A stretch of 64,000 bases of DNA from Pegoplata infirma (lineage: Eukaryota; Arthropoda; Insecta; Diptera; Anthomyiidae), in the NCBI GenBank assembly GCA_963921195.1, contig OY992540.1:173509896-173573895 (forward strand), written 5' to 3'. Below are positions 44,144 through 55,907 of the stretch, piece after piece; position 1 is the stretch's first letter, and each line of letters opens with the position of its first letter. Below the pieces are notes generated by a model. The model searched no databases and was not told the origin of the DNA. It saw only the letters and a program-made list of their open reading frames with translations. A program made the translations under genes and the position numbers.

Positions 44144-45880
44144 ATTACATTTCGTAAAATACAAGTGTAATTCGGAAAAGATCAAATGTAATTCGTATGA
44201 GATCTTTTGTTATTCAAAAGAATCAATTATAATTCGAAGATTCCAATTTTAATTCGTAAAAGACCAACTGTAATTCGAAAAAAAATCAATTATAGTTCGA
44301 AAAATATAAATTGTAATTTGAAAAGATCTACTGTAATTCGAAGATTCCAATTCTAATTCGTAAAAGATCCATTGTAATACGAAAATGATTAATTGTAATT
44401 CGAAAATATCACTTGTTATTCGAAAAAGATCAATTATAATTCGAAAAAGATCGATTGTAATTTATAAAAGATCAATTGTTATTCGTATAAGATCAATTGT
44501 AATTTGGAAATATCATTTTTTTCAAATTACAATTGATATTTTTCGAGTTTCTATATTTTTCGAAGTACTATCTTTTTCGAATTACAATTTATTTTTTCTA
44601 ACAATTGGAATCTTCGAATAACAACTGATCTTTTCCGAATTACAATTAATTTTTTTTCGAATTACAATTGATCTTTTTTTAAATTATTATAACTCTTTTT
44701 TGATTTACAATTTATCTTTTTCGAATGAAATTCGAAGATTCAACTTTTAATTCAAAAATTCCAATTGTAATTTGAAAATGATCAATTGTAGTTCGAAAAA
44801 GATAATTTGCTATTCAAAAAGATTAATTGTAATTCGAAGATTCCAATTGTAATTCGAAATAGATCAATTGTAATTCGAAAAAGATCAATTGAAATTCGAA
44901 CAAGATCAATTGTAATTCGAACAAGATCAATTGTTATTCGAAAAATATCAATTGTTACTCTTAAAAGAGCAATTGTAATTCGAAAAATATCAATTGTAAT
45001 TCGAAAAAGATAAATTTTAATTCGAAAAAGATCAATTGTAATTCGAACAAGATCAATTGTAATTCGAACCAGATTAAATGTATTTCGAAAAATACATTTG
45101 ATTTATTGTAATTCGAAGATTCCAAATTATAATTAGTAAAATACATTTGATTTATTGTAATTCGAAGATTCCAAATTATAATTAGTAAAATATCAATTTT
45201 GATTCGAAAAAGATTAATTGCAATTCGTAAAAGATCAAATGTAATTCGTAAAACATCAATTGTAATTCGTAAAAGATCAATTGTAATTCGTAAAACTTTA
45301 ATAATAATTCGGAAAAATGAAATTTTAATTCAAAGATTCCCATTTTTATTCGAATAGATCCATTGTAAATCAAAAAACATTAACTGTTATTCGAAAAATA
45401 TCTATTGTGATTCGAAAAATGTCAATTGTAATTCGAAAAATAAATTGTAATTTCAAAAATTTTCATTGTATTTCAAAATAGATCAATCGTTATTCGTTAA
45501 AGATCAATTGTAATTTGAAAAGATTATTTGTAACTCGAAAAAGATCAATTGTAATTTAAAATAGATCAATTGTTATATTTGGCATTTTACACTGGATTTT
45601 TTTGAATACAAATTAATTTTTTACTAATTTTAATTAATCTTTTGCGAATTTTAATTGATCTTACACGAATTACAAAATATTTTTTTTAGAATTTCAATTA
45701 ATCTTTTTTTACTAATTTGAATTATCCTTTTACAAATTTTAATTGATTTTTTTTTGCGAGTTTTAATTAATCTTTTATAAATTATTATATACCTCATTCG
45801 AATTTAAATTGATATTTTTCGAATTTTAATTGATCTTTTACGAATTTTAATTAATTTTTATTATTTTAAATTGATATTTT
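44144..45880. repeat. 21-bp minisatellite, right block, with orientation switches
   Basis: Forward units 44144-44520, inverse 44520-44715, forward 44720-45590, inverse 45600-45880. Same unit as 38580-39780. A 60-bp direct duplication occurs at 45086-45188. Open frames with RSIVIRKRSIVIRTRSIVI-like peptides come from the 21-bp period and are not genes. Confidence 0.85.
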
Positions 45881-46204
45881 TAAGAATAACTAACACACCA
45901 ACATTTAACAAAATCTGGCAGCACTACTACAAATAAATTATTGTCAAAAATACAACTCTGTAGATATTTAATACTATATATTGAATACTTTGGGGACATC
46001 ATATTCCTCTCGTATATTTTAGCGATTTGTCCCCAAAATATACACTGCGTATATAAAACAAAAAATTGTGCTGAGTCATTGAGTAAATATACATTAGAGA
46101 CAAAACAAATTTGCTGAGTTAAAGAGTAAATATACATAAGAGACCCCAAACATGTGCGATCGGTGTATTTTATTCTTGGATAAACATTTTTTGAAGACAT
46201 GGTA

Positions 46205-47005
46205 TTAGCTGTAAGTGAGAACAGGGTATAAAACTCTGTAAAAAACCATTTATAACATAATTTTTCGTTTTAGTATGTCAATATACTGTAATAGCATAAA
46301 GAAATTGCTAAAAATATTTTCTAAAAAACCGTGTTAGCTGTAATATCCTATTCACATGTACAGCTAAACTCTGTTTTTAGCAACAATATTTTTAGCATTT
46401 TCTTTATTCTATTACAGTATATTGACAGATGTTGCTAAAAATGTTTGCTAAAAATGGTTTTTCGCTGTAGGTGAGAACAGGGCATAACACGTACTGCTAA
46501 AACCCGTTTTCAGCAACATTTTCTGTCATTTTCCTGTAACAGAATAAAGAAAATGCTAAAAATATTGTTGCTAAACCCCGTTTTTAGCAACATTTTCTGT
46601 CAATATACTGTAAAGAATAAAGAGCTGAAAATATTGTTGCTAAAATCCGTTCTTAGCAACAATATGTTTATCACTTTCTTTATACCCTATTCACATGTGC
46701 AGCTAAAACCCGTTTTTAGCACCAAAATTTTAAGCACTTTCTTTATTCTATTACAGTATATTGAGAAAAGTGCTAAAAATAATGTTGCTAAAAACGGTTT
46801 TTAGCTGTACGTTAGAACAGGGTATTAGGGGTTATTCATAGCTTTTTAGCTGTTCGTGTGAATAGGGTATAATTCCTGTTCTCACGTAAAGCTAAAAACC
46901 GTTTTTAGCAACTTTATTTTTAGCACTTTCTTTATTCTATTACAGTATATTAATAGAAAATGTTGCTAAAAAAACGGTTTTTAGCTGTACGTGAGAACGC
47001 GGTGT
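46205..47005. repeat. Cluster of CCCTATTCACACG palindromic MITEs (right arm)
   Basis: At least five complete or partial units (around 46205-46340, 46345-46480, 46490-46640, 46680-46860 and 46870-47005). Same family and same relative position as the left-arm cluster. Confidence 0.82.
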
Positions 47006-47455
47006 CAATATTTATGTAAAAAGAATTGGTAATAAAATTAAATTGAAGAATGTAGTTTGGTATTAATTTTTTATCGCAAAAACAGAAAATATATCACGCA
47101 AACTGAAAATATTTTTTGAATTCACCGTATATTTTGGGGACATTAGGCACTAATATATATCACGCAAACTGAGAATATTTTTTTTAGTTCACCGTATATT
47201 TTGGGGACATTAAGCAATTTAATATATACATGTCGAGCAATTTTGACGGCGTCAAAGGCAAATATCTGAGAAAAATATGGCAACGCTAAGTTAAATATAT
47301 ATAAATAAATTGAAAAATTTATAATGTGTCCTCAAACTATCATGTCCTCAAAGTATACGCAAGATACATGAATAGTTTGAGGACTGTCCTCAAACTATCC
47401 AAATGTCCTCAAAAAATACGGTGGCTCGAAAAAATGTCCTCAAATTATGCGCTGT

Positions 47456-47458
<3 letters not shown>

Positions 47459-47502
<44 letters not shown>
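47459..47502. repeat. (TA)n microsatellite, right border of the Foldback-like composite
   Basis: About 21 TA units next to the inverted GCGCTGTACACA end. Confidence 0.95.
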
Positions 47503-47504
<2 letters not shown>

Positions 47505-47505
47505 T

Positions 47506-48612
47506 GTTTCCAATTCGGTTAATCGATTAACCGATTCCTCGATTAATCGCCTCTATTTCGGTTAATGTCGAAACAAGTAATTTAAAACGCAAATAATTAT
47601 TCGACCCGATTAATCGGTTAAAATGGTTCGATTAACCGGTTAATATTATTATCTCTATATTCTACTATAATTTGTTTGAAACGCTTTCCTCTTTTTTACA
47701 CGCCAAATTGAAAATCCCAAATAAAATTCAGAAAATGCCAATTGAAATTCAGAAAAGCTAATTCAAATTCAGAAATCCCAATTGTAATTTAGAAATCCAA
47801 ATCGAATTTCAGAAACACCCAATTAAAATTTAAAAAAGCCCAATCCAAATTCAGAAAAGCTTATTGAAATTTAGAAATCCTGATTGATATTCAGAAACTC
47901 CCAATTTAACAAAATTTAAATTTACAGAAGCCGACTGAAATTCAGAAATTTCAATTGAAACTTAGAAAAGCAAAATTGAAATTTAAAAATTCTAAATGAA
48001 ATTCAGATAAGAGATAATTGAGTTTCTGAAGAGCTAATGATATTCAGGAATCATAATTGAAATCCTAATTGAAATTTAGAAAGGTGAAATTAAAATATAT
48101 AAATCAAAATTGATATTTAGAAGACACCAATTAAAATTATGAAGAGCTAATGAAATTCAGGAATCTCAATTGAAATTTAGAAAAGCCAATTGAAATTCAC
48201 AAATCTGAAGTGAACTAAAAATTAAATTGATAAGAAAATTTAAATTTTGAAATCCCAATTGAAATTTGCAAATGGCCAATTGAAACTCAGATATCCCGAT
48301 TGAAATTTAGAAAAGCCCAATTAAAATTTAGAAATTTTTATTATTTCTAAATTACAATTAGTTGCGTTTTGTTTTACTCCTTTAAACACTGTATAAAGAC
48401 TGAAAATGAAATTTTACTTAAAATACTTTCATTTTTTGTCACATTACTTTTAATAAATGGTTTAATATTAAGTTTTCATTGTTTTTGACGATTAATCGAT
48501 TAATTGCCAATTTTTCCGATTAATCGACCCGAATTAACCAATTTTCGTCAATTTTCGAATAAGGTCCTAACCGGTTAACCGGAAGGGTCAAATAATTGGA
48601 AACACTTTTATA
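47506..48612. mobile_element. hAT-like element AGTGTTTCCAAT with GATTAATCG ends
   Basis: Ends AGTGTTTCCAATTCGGTTAA and the inverse of AGTGTTTCCAATTATTTGAC. Subterminal CGATTAATCG and CCGGTTAA words. The centre is a minisatellite (47697-48350). Inserted at the edge of a TA tract, so a target duplication cannot be read. Confidence 0.65.
47697..48350. repeat. About 21-bp minisatellite AATTGAAATTCAGAAA
   Basis: Around 30 degenerate units of AATTGAAATTCAGAAATCCC type. The period is like that of the array in the Foldback-like element, but the sequence differs. Confidence 0.8.
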
Positions 48613-48977
48613 TATCAAAGACAAAAAATGATTAAATTTGTTACAATAAAGTACACTTTTAAATATTCATGGTGTAAAAACAATTTCCAATTTTGGAATC
48701 AACACTAAATTTAATTCCAAAGAAAATTGAATTTAATTCCACAGTGGGTTTCAAGTCAAAAAAGTAAACCAAAACTTTTGCTCAAATGTGTATGAAGTAA
48801 AATATAGTAAAATATTTTCCATTTTCTAGTTAAAATTGTTTTCCTTATTTTTAAGAAAAATATGAACTAAAATAAGTGAACAAATCCTTTGGGTCAAATC
48901 ATTACAATTTTTCCTCGAAATTAAGTTAATTTTCCTATTGTGTTGGCTAAGTCTTGCAACATAAATAAATTTAAATG
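48613..48977. other. Unassigned AT-rich sequence
   Basis: TTAATTCCAAAGAAAATTGA-like words occur; no boundary or gene recognised. Confidence 0.3.
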
Positions 48978-49126
48978 ATTCGCATTTCTTTTTAACCAGT
49001 TTAATTATTGGTTTTCCTCTTGCAATTAAAACGTCAAAATGTTAAACGTGATTTATTTTGACAGGTGAAAAGTTTAAAATTGTGAGGGGAAAACCAATAA
49101 TTTAACTAGTTAAAATGAATGCGAAT
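48978..49126. repeat. 149-bp hairpin ATTCGCATTTCTTTTTAAC
   Basis: Arms ATTCGCATTTCTTTTTAAC...GGTTTTCC (48978-49016) and its inverse (49086-49126), with AACGTCAAAATGTTAA words in the loop. Confidence 0.75.
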
Positions 49127-49140
49127 ATGGAATAACTGTA

Positions 49141-49790
49141 CACACATAAAAGTTTTACAGTTACTGTTTCACAGGCAAACAAATAGTTTTTAATATTAAC
49201 TGAAAGTTAACATTAAAAGAAATTCTTTTGTTTCACATACAAATATTCTAAACAACTTTTTGAACGTTTATTCAAATATATAACTTTCTTTTAAATAAAA
49301 TTTTCCGTAACGTTTGTTTTTTTTTTGAGTTAAATATTTAAAAAACAAACCACATTATTTTACGTGTCGTTTGTTATTGTCAGTTATTTAAAAATTTCTA
49401 AAATTAGATTTTTTTTTAATTTGAAATTGAAATTTAGTTGCTGAAAATATAAGTAGCTTGTAGCACAGAGGCGTGCTGGGCTATCAGCCAGAAATTATGA
49501 GGTCGATTCTCCTCAGGTTCGAAGTTTTTTAAAATTATTTCTAAAAAAAATAAATAAAAATGAATGTAAATTTCCGTTATTTTAACCGATTTTACAGTAA
49601 AATTTTGTCAGTAATTTTTTACGGATTTTTAAGTTATTTCTACGGATTTCAACAGTTATTAATTAACATTTAAAAATAACTGAGAAACGTTTTTGCTTTA
49701 AATGAAATATAAGTAGTCCGTTTTTTAAATAAAGTTTCATTTGAATTAAACGTATTTTCTGTTGAATTTACTTACATAATATTTTGAGTG
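49141..49790. mobile_element. TA-flanked element CACTCATAAAAG family, copy 2
   Basis: Same element as 3602-4245 at roughly 93 percent identity. TA at 49139-49140 and 49791-49792. It includes the tRNA-like core. Confidence 0.88.
49450..49520 (+). other. tRNA-like segment, second copy
   Basis: Counterpart of 3909-3978, with a 6-base deletion in the A-box region, so it can no longer have a complete Pol III promoter. Confidence 0.5.
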
Positions 49791-49792
49791 TA

Positions 49793-50960
49793 GAAGAACG
49801 ATCAGTTTTTTCTAAAAACAATCAACCAAAAAAAACACGCTTTTTTGTTCTAGTTTTAATGCAGCCTATTAATGTTCGTCCGCCAGTTGAAACCACTCTA
49901 ACTTTCGACAGCCTCTGAGGTTACGGAAGCTTGGTATGTAGATTTGAAATTTTCCGCGCTAGGTTTAGCGAAATCTTTTTAGGAGGTAATACTTAGAATT
50001 TAGGATGGTTTTTTCCGCCAATTTTTTTTTTTCCACGTGTTAAAAATTACGCAAAAACAATTTCGTTAGCCACAAAAATATTTTAAAAATGTTGTTGTCA
50101 TTAAAAAAAACTTTTACACTAAAAAAAAAATCATATTTCACTTGATTTTATGAATTATATTGCATGAATAAACGCATTGGCTATTAGTCGGTATTGGTTT
50201 GACCGTTGAAATGGTATTTACGAGTATTGGTTTTAAAAAGGTATTGGTACCCAACCGTGGTGGAAGACAAAAAAACAAATAATTTGTTTTGCTAATAATT
50301 TTGGGAAATAAACAATTTTAACTATTGTAGGATCCGGGAAAATACAAAAATTTCTCCACTTTCCCAAAATATAAAAAGGTGTATTGAACTTCAAAAAACT
50401 ATGCTCAAGAATGATTTCAAACTTGAACGATTTCAAACTTGAGTAATTACATATGTATATTATATTTTTCGTCTGTGGTGTTATCTCCATAATAATATTT
50501 TTATTTTTTCTTAATACAATAAAATAATTTAATATTGATGTGATAAAGAAAAATTCTGCATAGCTTACATTATTTATTCAATATAATTCATCTTGTGTGA
50601 GTTATATATAAACAGCAATTTGCACTCCTTTCTAAAACTTGGTATAGAATTTGATGTCTTTATGTTTGTCGATGCGAAAATTTTTTACTTAATTAATCCA
50701 CAAAACATCCGAACAAAGCTTAATTTTAGAATTGCGTTCTAGAGAAGGAATTTGCATTCGATAATTGATAATATTATGTTGCCACCTTCAAACATGAACA
50801 ACAAATCTTCGCTTATCAAAAAGAAATAATTATTGCAAGTGTGTTCGTTTCATTTTAACGAAGCAACTAATTTTCACAACACAATTTTATTAGTGTATTT
50901 TAATTTTATTAACATTTTTTTGAGTGTAAAAAATATTTAAAGGCCTTATTAACACAGTAC
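49793..50960. other. Old transposon sequence
   Basis: Near 50112 an element-like end TACACTAAAAAAAAA and near 50918-50933 TTTTTTTGAGTGTA may be the two ends of one TA-flanked element of about 0.8 kb. No gene seen. Confidence 0.35.
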
Positions 50961-51374
50961 ATGAGTAATAGAGCACCCATAAATTACGATAGATTGGGCG
51001 AACAAATAATATCCGTGCAAAAATCAAACCTTTCTTACACTGAAAGAATTTTGTTCATTACGGCTATGAAAGCGTACATTGATTCTATGAAAAAAATCAT
51101 TAGAAGTGAGCCAATGATGCCCTTCATAAGAAAACAAAATGTTTGTGTATTTGCAAAACAAAAAATAACGAACATTACAAAACTAAGTGTTAGTCGGCGA
51201 GGTTTTCCTCCTTTGGTGGCGCTGCTAACTAAGGCGTCGATTATAAATTTCCCAGCCGGTAGGTCTTGGGTTCGAACCCCGCCTGGGCAGCAATATTTTT
51301 TTTTTTTTTTTACGTTTTTTATGTTTTTTTTATATTTTTTATATTTTTTTATTATATTTATTCAAATTATTTAA
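50961..51374 (+). other. Open frame of unknown meaning running into a tRNA-like segment
   Basis: 137 codons from an ATG. The first 75 (MSNRAPINYDRLGEQ..., ERILFITAMKAYIDSMKKI) have a balanced composition and could be a real peptide; the rest translates a tRNA-like segment and a poly-T tract and is meaningless. I recognise no family. Confidence 0.25.
51206..51295 (+). other. tRNA-like segment with a perfect B box
   Basis: GGGTTCGAACCCCGCC is a canonical T-arm/B box. Upstream TGGCGCTGCTAACTAAGGCG resembles a D-arm, but the anticodon arm does not pair. A poly-T tract follows immediately, which would stop Pol III. Likely a SINE head or tRNA pseudogene. Confidence 0.55.
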
Positions 51375-51610
51375 TTATTGTAACATTATTTTAATTTTTA
51401 AAAAATTATTAATGAAATTTTTTTTCTATGAATTTTTTCTATGAATCTTACAAAATCTATGAATAAAATTCTATGAAATATTTCAAAATACTAATGAATA
51501 TTCATTCAGCCAATGAATTGTTTCATAGATTCTATGAATTTGGTTTTATGAAATATGTTCATAGATATTATGAACAATAATTTTTTCAGTGTATGCAAAC
51601 AGGGAAGGTA

Positions 51611-52343
51611 CACCCAAAAAATTACATAGTTGCTAATTACTATTTTTTCAACTATGTCATGGGTGAAATAACCCCAACTATGCCATAGGTGATGAGACAT
51701 AGTGGTTGTTAACTATGTTTCTTTCAAATAAACAAATCAACTATGGAAAAAGTTGCTGACAACGATGTATTTGATAAAAATGTGTAACTAGTAGCTAATC
51801 ACTATTTAATAGTTGATTTTATTAAAAATCAGACGTAGTTGATATTTACTATGTAATACTAGAAGTAGTTATTATAAATGACCTATTTTTTAAATAAAAA
51901 TGCAATATTTTGGTTTATATTTTTTAAATTCATTTATTAAAATTTCACAATACGCTTAAATATACCATACCATACGATACATTTCATTTCCATTAAATCT
52001 GTTTTTTGTGATTCGTATTTAAAGTTGGTTGGATGCAATCAGATTTTTCTTCTTCCATGGTAATTGATCTTTTCTTAAAATTCATCCATGGTAATTGACT
52101 CAACTCTAACAATTGAAAATTAGTTTTTATTTTATTCTTCTTTTTTTAAACTCTGACACTTTTCTGTTTTTCCATTTTTTTTGTTCTTTTTGAACTGTTT
52201 TCAGTTTCAAACTTTTAAATTTTAAATAAATCGTTGTGATCAACTTTGTCCATAGTTGTTATTGATTATAAATAGTTGATTTGAAAATTATTTAAAACAA
52301 CTATGGATTTTGTTAACTATGCTACTATGAAATTTTTTGGGTG
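51611..52343. mobile_element. TA-flanked element CACCCAAAAAATTACATAG
   Basis: TA at 51609-51610 and 52344-52345. The interior repeats AACTATG and TAGTTGCTAATTACTAT words in both orientations; the centre (51900-52200) differs. No coding sequence. Confidence 0.8.
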
Positions 52344-52477
52344 TAGTTTCACTTCTATCCTTAGGTCTATGTCTTCACATAAATACTCCCAAAAATTATA
52401 TGTTTTCGTAAAAAAAATATTTAACGAAGACGAATTTTTACTAGATTTTTACCACCTTTAGATAGGTTTTAAATCCC

Positions 52478-53414
52478 ATATCGTGAACCTATATTCAAAA
52501 TAGGCCAACTCAAATTTGACCGAAATGAGTTTCCGATGGCAAATAGCTCCCCTATGTAATACCTATCTGTCATAAAAATTTCAGAGCAAAAAAATAATTT
52601 CTTGTCGTTTTACATCCAGTTTTGTTATTCTGCTAACTCAAAGTACATATTTTTTTGGTGAAAATAAATGCCAACTCCCATTGTAAATTTCCAAAACTTT
52701 TTCAAAATTTTTTTTTTAAAAAATTAGATCACATATCTTATTGCATTTGCCATGCTGAACACGAATTTTGTAAAGATTTTGATATCTAATGACTGGTTCT
52801 ACAGATATTGCCATTTTGAATATATCGGTAAATAGTGTTTGCAAAAAAAAAAAATTGCTTTTATTTATGTAACTTTCAAACTATTTATCAGATCGAAACA
52901 TCATGCGTGTGCCAAATAAAGTCAATGATATAAGCTCTCAAAATTGCTAGTTTGGAGTGACCCTATTACAATACAGCGTGAGTTACAGAGTGCTAAAGTT
53001 GACCACCCTGAGATTAAAAGGCTTTCGGAGCTAGTAACTTTTAGAAATATGCAAAGATTTTTAATTTTTTTTTTAGTTTTTGCAATTACTGTACTAAGGA
53101 CAACAAAAACCAAAAAAAATAAATTTTAAAAATTTTTCAAAAAAATATGTATTTTTATTTTCCGACAAAATATGCCAACTCTAAAAAGATATTTGCTTTT
53201 TGTCATAGTAATAAATGCCAACTCTGAAAAATACGCAAACAAGTCCAAAATATAAAATTTTTGGCATATGTAAAAATTATTTAGAATATTTAAACAATCT
53301 TATGGAAGGTACATTGTTTTTTGTTGCAATAATATGCGAAATAACTAGTTTTTTAGCCCTCCTGAACAGTAAGCTTTTTCGAGTTGGCATTTATTGAATA
53401 TAGTTCGACGATAT
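52478..53414 (-). mobile_element. Uninterrupted copy of the ATATCGT element (empty sites)
   Basis: 937 bp, inverted relative to 2950-7154, with 34-bp TIRs. It preserves the target sequences of the three insertions found in the other copy: TTACATATGCC, TGTAATAGGGTCACTCC and the CACGCATGATG region. It sits inside the second copy of the CAAGGGAAGTATC palindromic family. Confidence 0.85.
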
Positions 53415-53920
53415 GATTTCTTGAGAAAAATTTACTAAAAAATACAAATAATGATTTTTCGCCATTTTTCCCCTCTTTTTAACCCCTAACATGGCCGATA
53501 AGCCGAGACACCCCAACCTTAGAATTGTCTCCTTTATATATATCTTAAGTTTCAGGCAAATCGGTTCAAAAAGGTGGGATTACTTCCCTGGTAAGTACGT
53601 AGAACAAAGTGATAAAAAGAGATTTTAGTAAGTGTCTGTTTTGTTTTGGGATAAAATCATATCTTTTTGATTTTAACACTGAGAGTGATTTATGAAGAAT
53701 TATTCAAAAATACATAGATAAAATTATTATACCATACATATTGTAAACATTTTTTTTAAAGTTTTTGGTATTAATTTTATTATTCGTTGAATAAACAGTT
53801 TTTTGTGGTAATAATTTCCGTTACTTAATTAATTATGTTTTTTTTTTAATGGTTTCTTTAAGGGTTAAATACAAAATTTTGCCATTTTTCTTTATTAAAT
53901 TATATATTTCCAGTATGCTT
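53415..53920. repeat. Right part of a CAAGGGAAGTATC palindromic copy and filler
   Basis: Bases 53490-53595 match 30985-31091 (GCCGATAAGCCGAGACACCC, CAGGCAAATCGGTTCA). The left part, interrupted by the element at 52478, is at 52350-52477. 53600-53920 shows nothing. Confidence 0.6.
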
Positions 53921-54288
53921 CACGCAAAAAAAAACTGTGTCGGAGTGAGCAAAAATCTGGCATAATTTTACCAAAAATATGCTAAAACTACAACCGACGA
54001 AGTAGTTTTCGTAATTTAGCCAAAACACTTATGTAAAAAATTTTGAAGAAAATGCTAGTAAAAACTTGGTAAAATATACCAAAAGAATTATGGTGAAATA
54101 TACCAAAATTATTAGAAAAGGTGACTAAAAATAATGATAAAAATTACCACATTTATGCTAAAATAAATTTTCTATAAAATTTTTGTAAAAATTTGTATGT
54201 TTGTTGAATTTAAAATTTTCACAGAATAAATCCATTTAATAAAATAAATGTTGTGTAGGATTTTATTTACCACCGACCAACTGACCCT

Positions 54289-54514
54289 TTATGTACAATT
54301 TTCTCCAGTGACTGCTGCCTTCGCTTTTTCTTGAACTGAAGGATCCGCTATAGCTTCACGAATTTATTTAAAAGCATCCTGTAAAAATAGAAAATTATTA
54401 CAAAACATAAATTTTTAATTTAAAAAACTAGTAAACCCCATTGGTCTTTTGGTTAGGAGGAGCACTTACTTTGTGATTCCATTTGTAACTCATCAAAACA
54501 GGTCTGGACTCCAT
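54289..54514 (-). pseudogene. Captured two-exon gene fragment, unit 1
   Basis: Minus strand: ATG at 54514, 15 codons (MESRPVLMSYKWNHK), donor GTAAGT at 54469, an intron of 91 bp ending TATTTTTACAG, then exon 2 from 54378 (DAFK, an in-frame TAA, then IREAIADPSVQEKAKAAV) to a stop at 54289. An AATAAA lies about 25 bases beyond the stop. The peptide is not recognised. Intact splice borders argue for capture at the DNA level and not a processed copy. Confidence 0.55.
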
Positions 54515-54569
54515 TGGCTTTGCTATATAAATGAGTTTTTAGGTTTTAATTTTATAACTAAAGGGAGGA

Positions 54570-54775
54570 CTGGTGCCCACGCTCTTTATTGTAGTGAAGG
54601 ATTCGCCATAGCTTCAAAAATTTATTTAGCAGTACCCTGTAAAAATAGAAAATTATTACCAAACACAAATTTTTAACTAAAAATCTATTAAAACTTATTG
54701 GTGTCTTCGGAATAGGGGTATACTCACTTTATCATTCCATTTGTAATTCATTGAAACAAACGTCTGGGACTCCAT
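54570..54775 (-). pseudogene. Captured two-exon gene fragment, unit 2
   Basis: Diverged tandem copy of unit 1: ATG at 54775, MESQTFVSMNYKWNDK, donor GTGAGT at 54727, acceptor TATTTTTACAG, then exon 2 with GTAK, TAA, IFEAMANPSLQ. The conserved start codon, splice sites and even the in-frame TAA position suggest the duplication happened after the stop arose. Confidence 0.5.
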
Positions 54776-55009
54776 TGGTTTTGCTAAATGAATGGTGTTT
54801 TAAGTTATGACAGCAAAATTAACTTTAGCATTTTACATTTATTTATCTTTAAAAAAACTAATTATTTATTTTTATTTATTAATTTATTTTAATTTTATTT
54901 ATCAATTTCCTTTTTACGTTTTTATAACACAAAAAATAAACGAAGCACGCACACAAAAATACAAAATGAAAATGGCGGTCTGTATTTGTTTTTTTTTTTT
55001 TGTTGTTAT

Positions 55010-55907
55010 ATAGGCAATTCACACCTGAGCAAAATCTCGTTTAAACGAGATTTTGATTAAAATCTCTGTTATTTTATGAGATTTTAATGAGATTCCCCAT
55101 ATAAAGTAAAATCTCGTTCGTAATGAGATTTTACTAAAATCTCATAAATTTTCGATAACTTTTAGGAGATTTAACAACATTTCGATAGCTCACAGAAAAC
55201 CCAGACACGTCACAGTGTTGATGTATTGGCAGCACGGCCATATTTTTTTTTATTTTTTACCAAAATTTGTGGACAACTAAGAAAATAAAATTAAAAACGT
55301 TAACATCTATATACAAACGTATATTTAACAGCGTTTTAAGTTTAGAAACATTCCAATATCACCAATTTGATACTAAAAAATAATAATGTCTGTGTCAAGT
55401 CTATTTAACTATGGGATATGAAAAGCAGGGTTGTTATATTACAAATATTAGTAAAAAATTTATTTTTAATATATCAAAAAACTTAACTAAAACAATGGCA
55501 GATATAAAACAAACGTGTTTTTATTGATAGTTATAATGGGTATTATTGAATTTTATTTAGAGCCATAGAAGAAATGTGCTATCCGCTTTCCATGATGTCG
55601 GCCTTTCACCGACCAAAAGGTTAAGAAATCTTGATATCAACAAAGCATCTCTAGACAAATAGAGGTTTCTTGGTGTTTTTGTCATTGGATACTCTCTTTA
55701 AACAAAAAATGTCATCTTCCGGCCAAAGATAAATGCTGTTTTGGAATAATTTCGATTGAGTTTTTTTTTTTTGTTTACAAAAATAAACAGGGTTGCTAAA
55801 ACAAAATCTCGCTTAACGTCAAAAAATGTATATGTAAACGGCATAGATTTTTAAGTCAGATTTCAGCTAAAATCTACAATATTTTAGCTAGATGTGAATA
55901 GGCTATT
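55010..55907. mobile_element. TAGGCAATTCACACC element, relative of the CCCTATTCACACG MITEs, with exon-like core
   Basis: Ends TAGGCAATTCACACC and the inverse of TAATAGCCTATTCACATC, with AAAATCTC/GAGATTTT inner words. The core (55190-55740) is unlike a MITE: GC-richer patches, an ATG with MSVSSLFNYG (55386), and an acceptor TTTTATTTAG at 55560 followed by AIEEMCYPLSMMSAFHRPKG and a stop. Source gene unknown. Confidence 0.5.

Larger units (their letters stand above)
35944..47462. mobile_element. 11.5 kb Foldback-like composite element
   Basis: Ends are inverted: TGTGTACAGCGCATAGTTTG at 35945 and its near-perfect inverse at 47440-47460, both next to TA tracts. Moving inwards, each side has in mirror order: GGGGACA/GAGGACA-rich sequence; a cluster of palindromic MITEs; a matched block (38010-38235 and 45885-46090, sharing TTTAACAAAATCTGGCAGCA in inverse); and a 21-bp minisatellite. 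The core is a broken Bel-Pao element with a Helitron-like insert. Long inverted arms with internal simple repeats around a foreign loop is the architecture of Drosophila Foldback elements. Confidence 0.75.

Noticed and set aside
44385..45373. Several open frames with RSIVIRKRSIVIR-like or IFFELQLIFFELQL-like repeats on both strands
   Set aside because: They are translations of the 21-bp minisatellite, whose period is a multiple of three, so frames stay open by chance. Same for 38829-39011 and 39693-39780.
51206..51295. Functional tRNA gene
   Set aside because: The B box is perfect, but the anticodon and acceptor stems do not pair.
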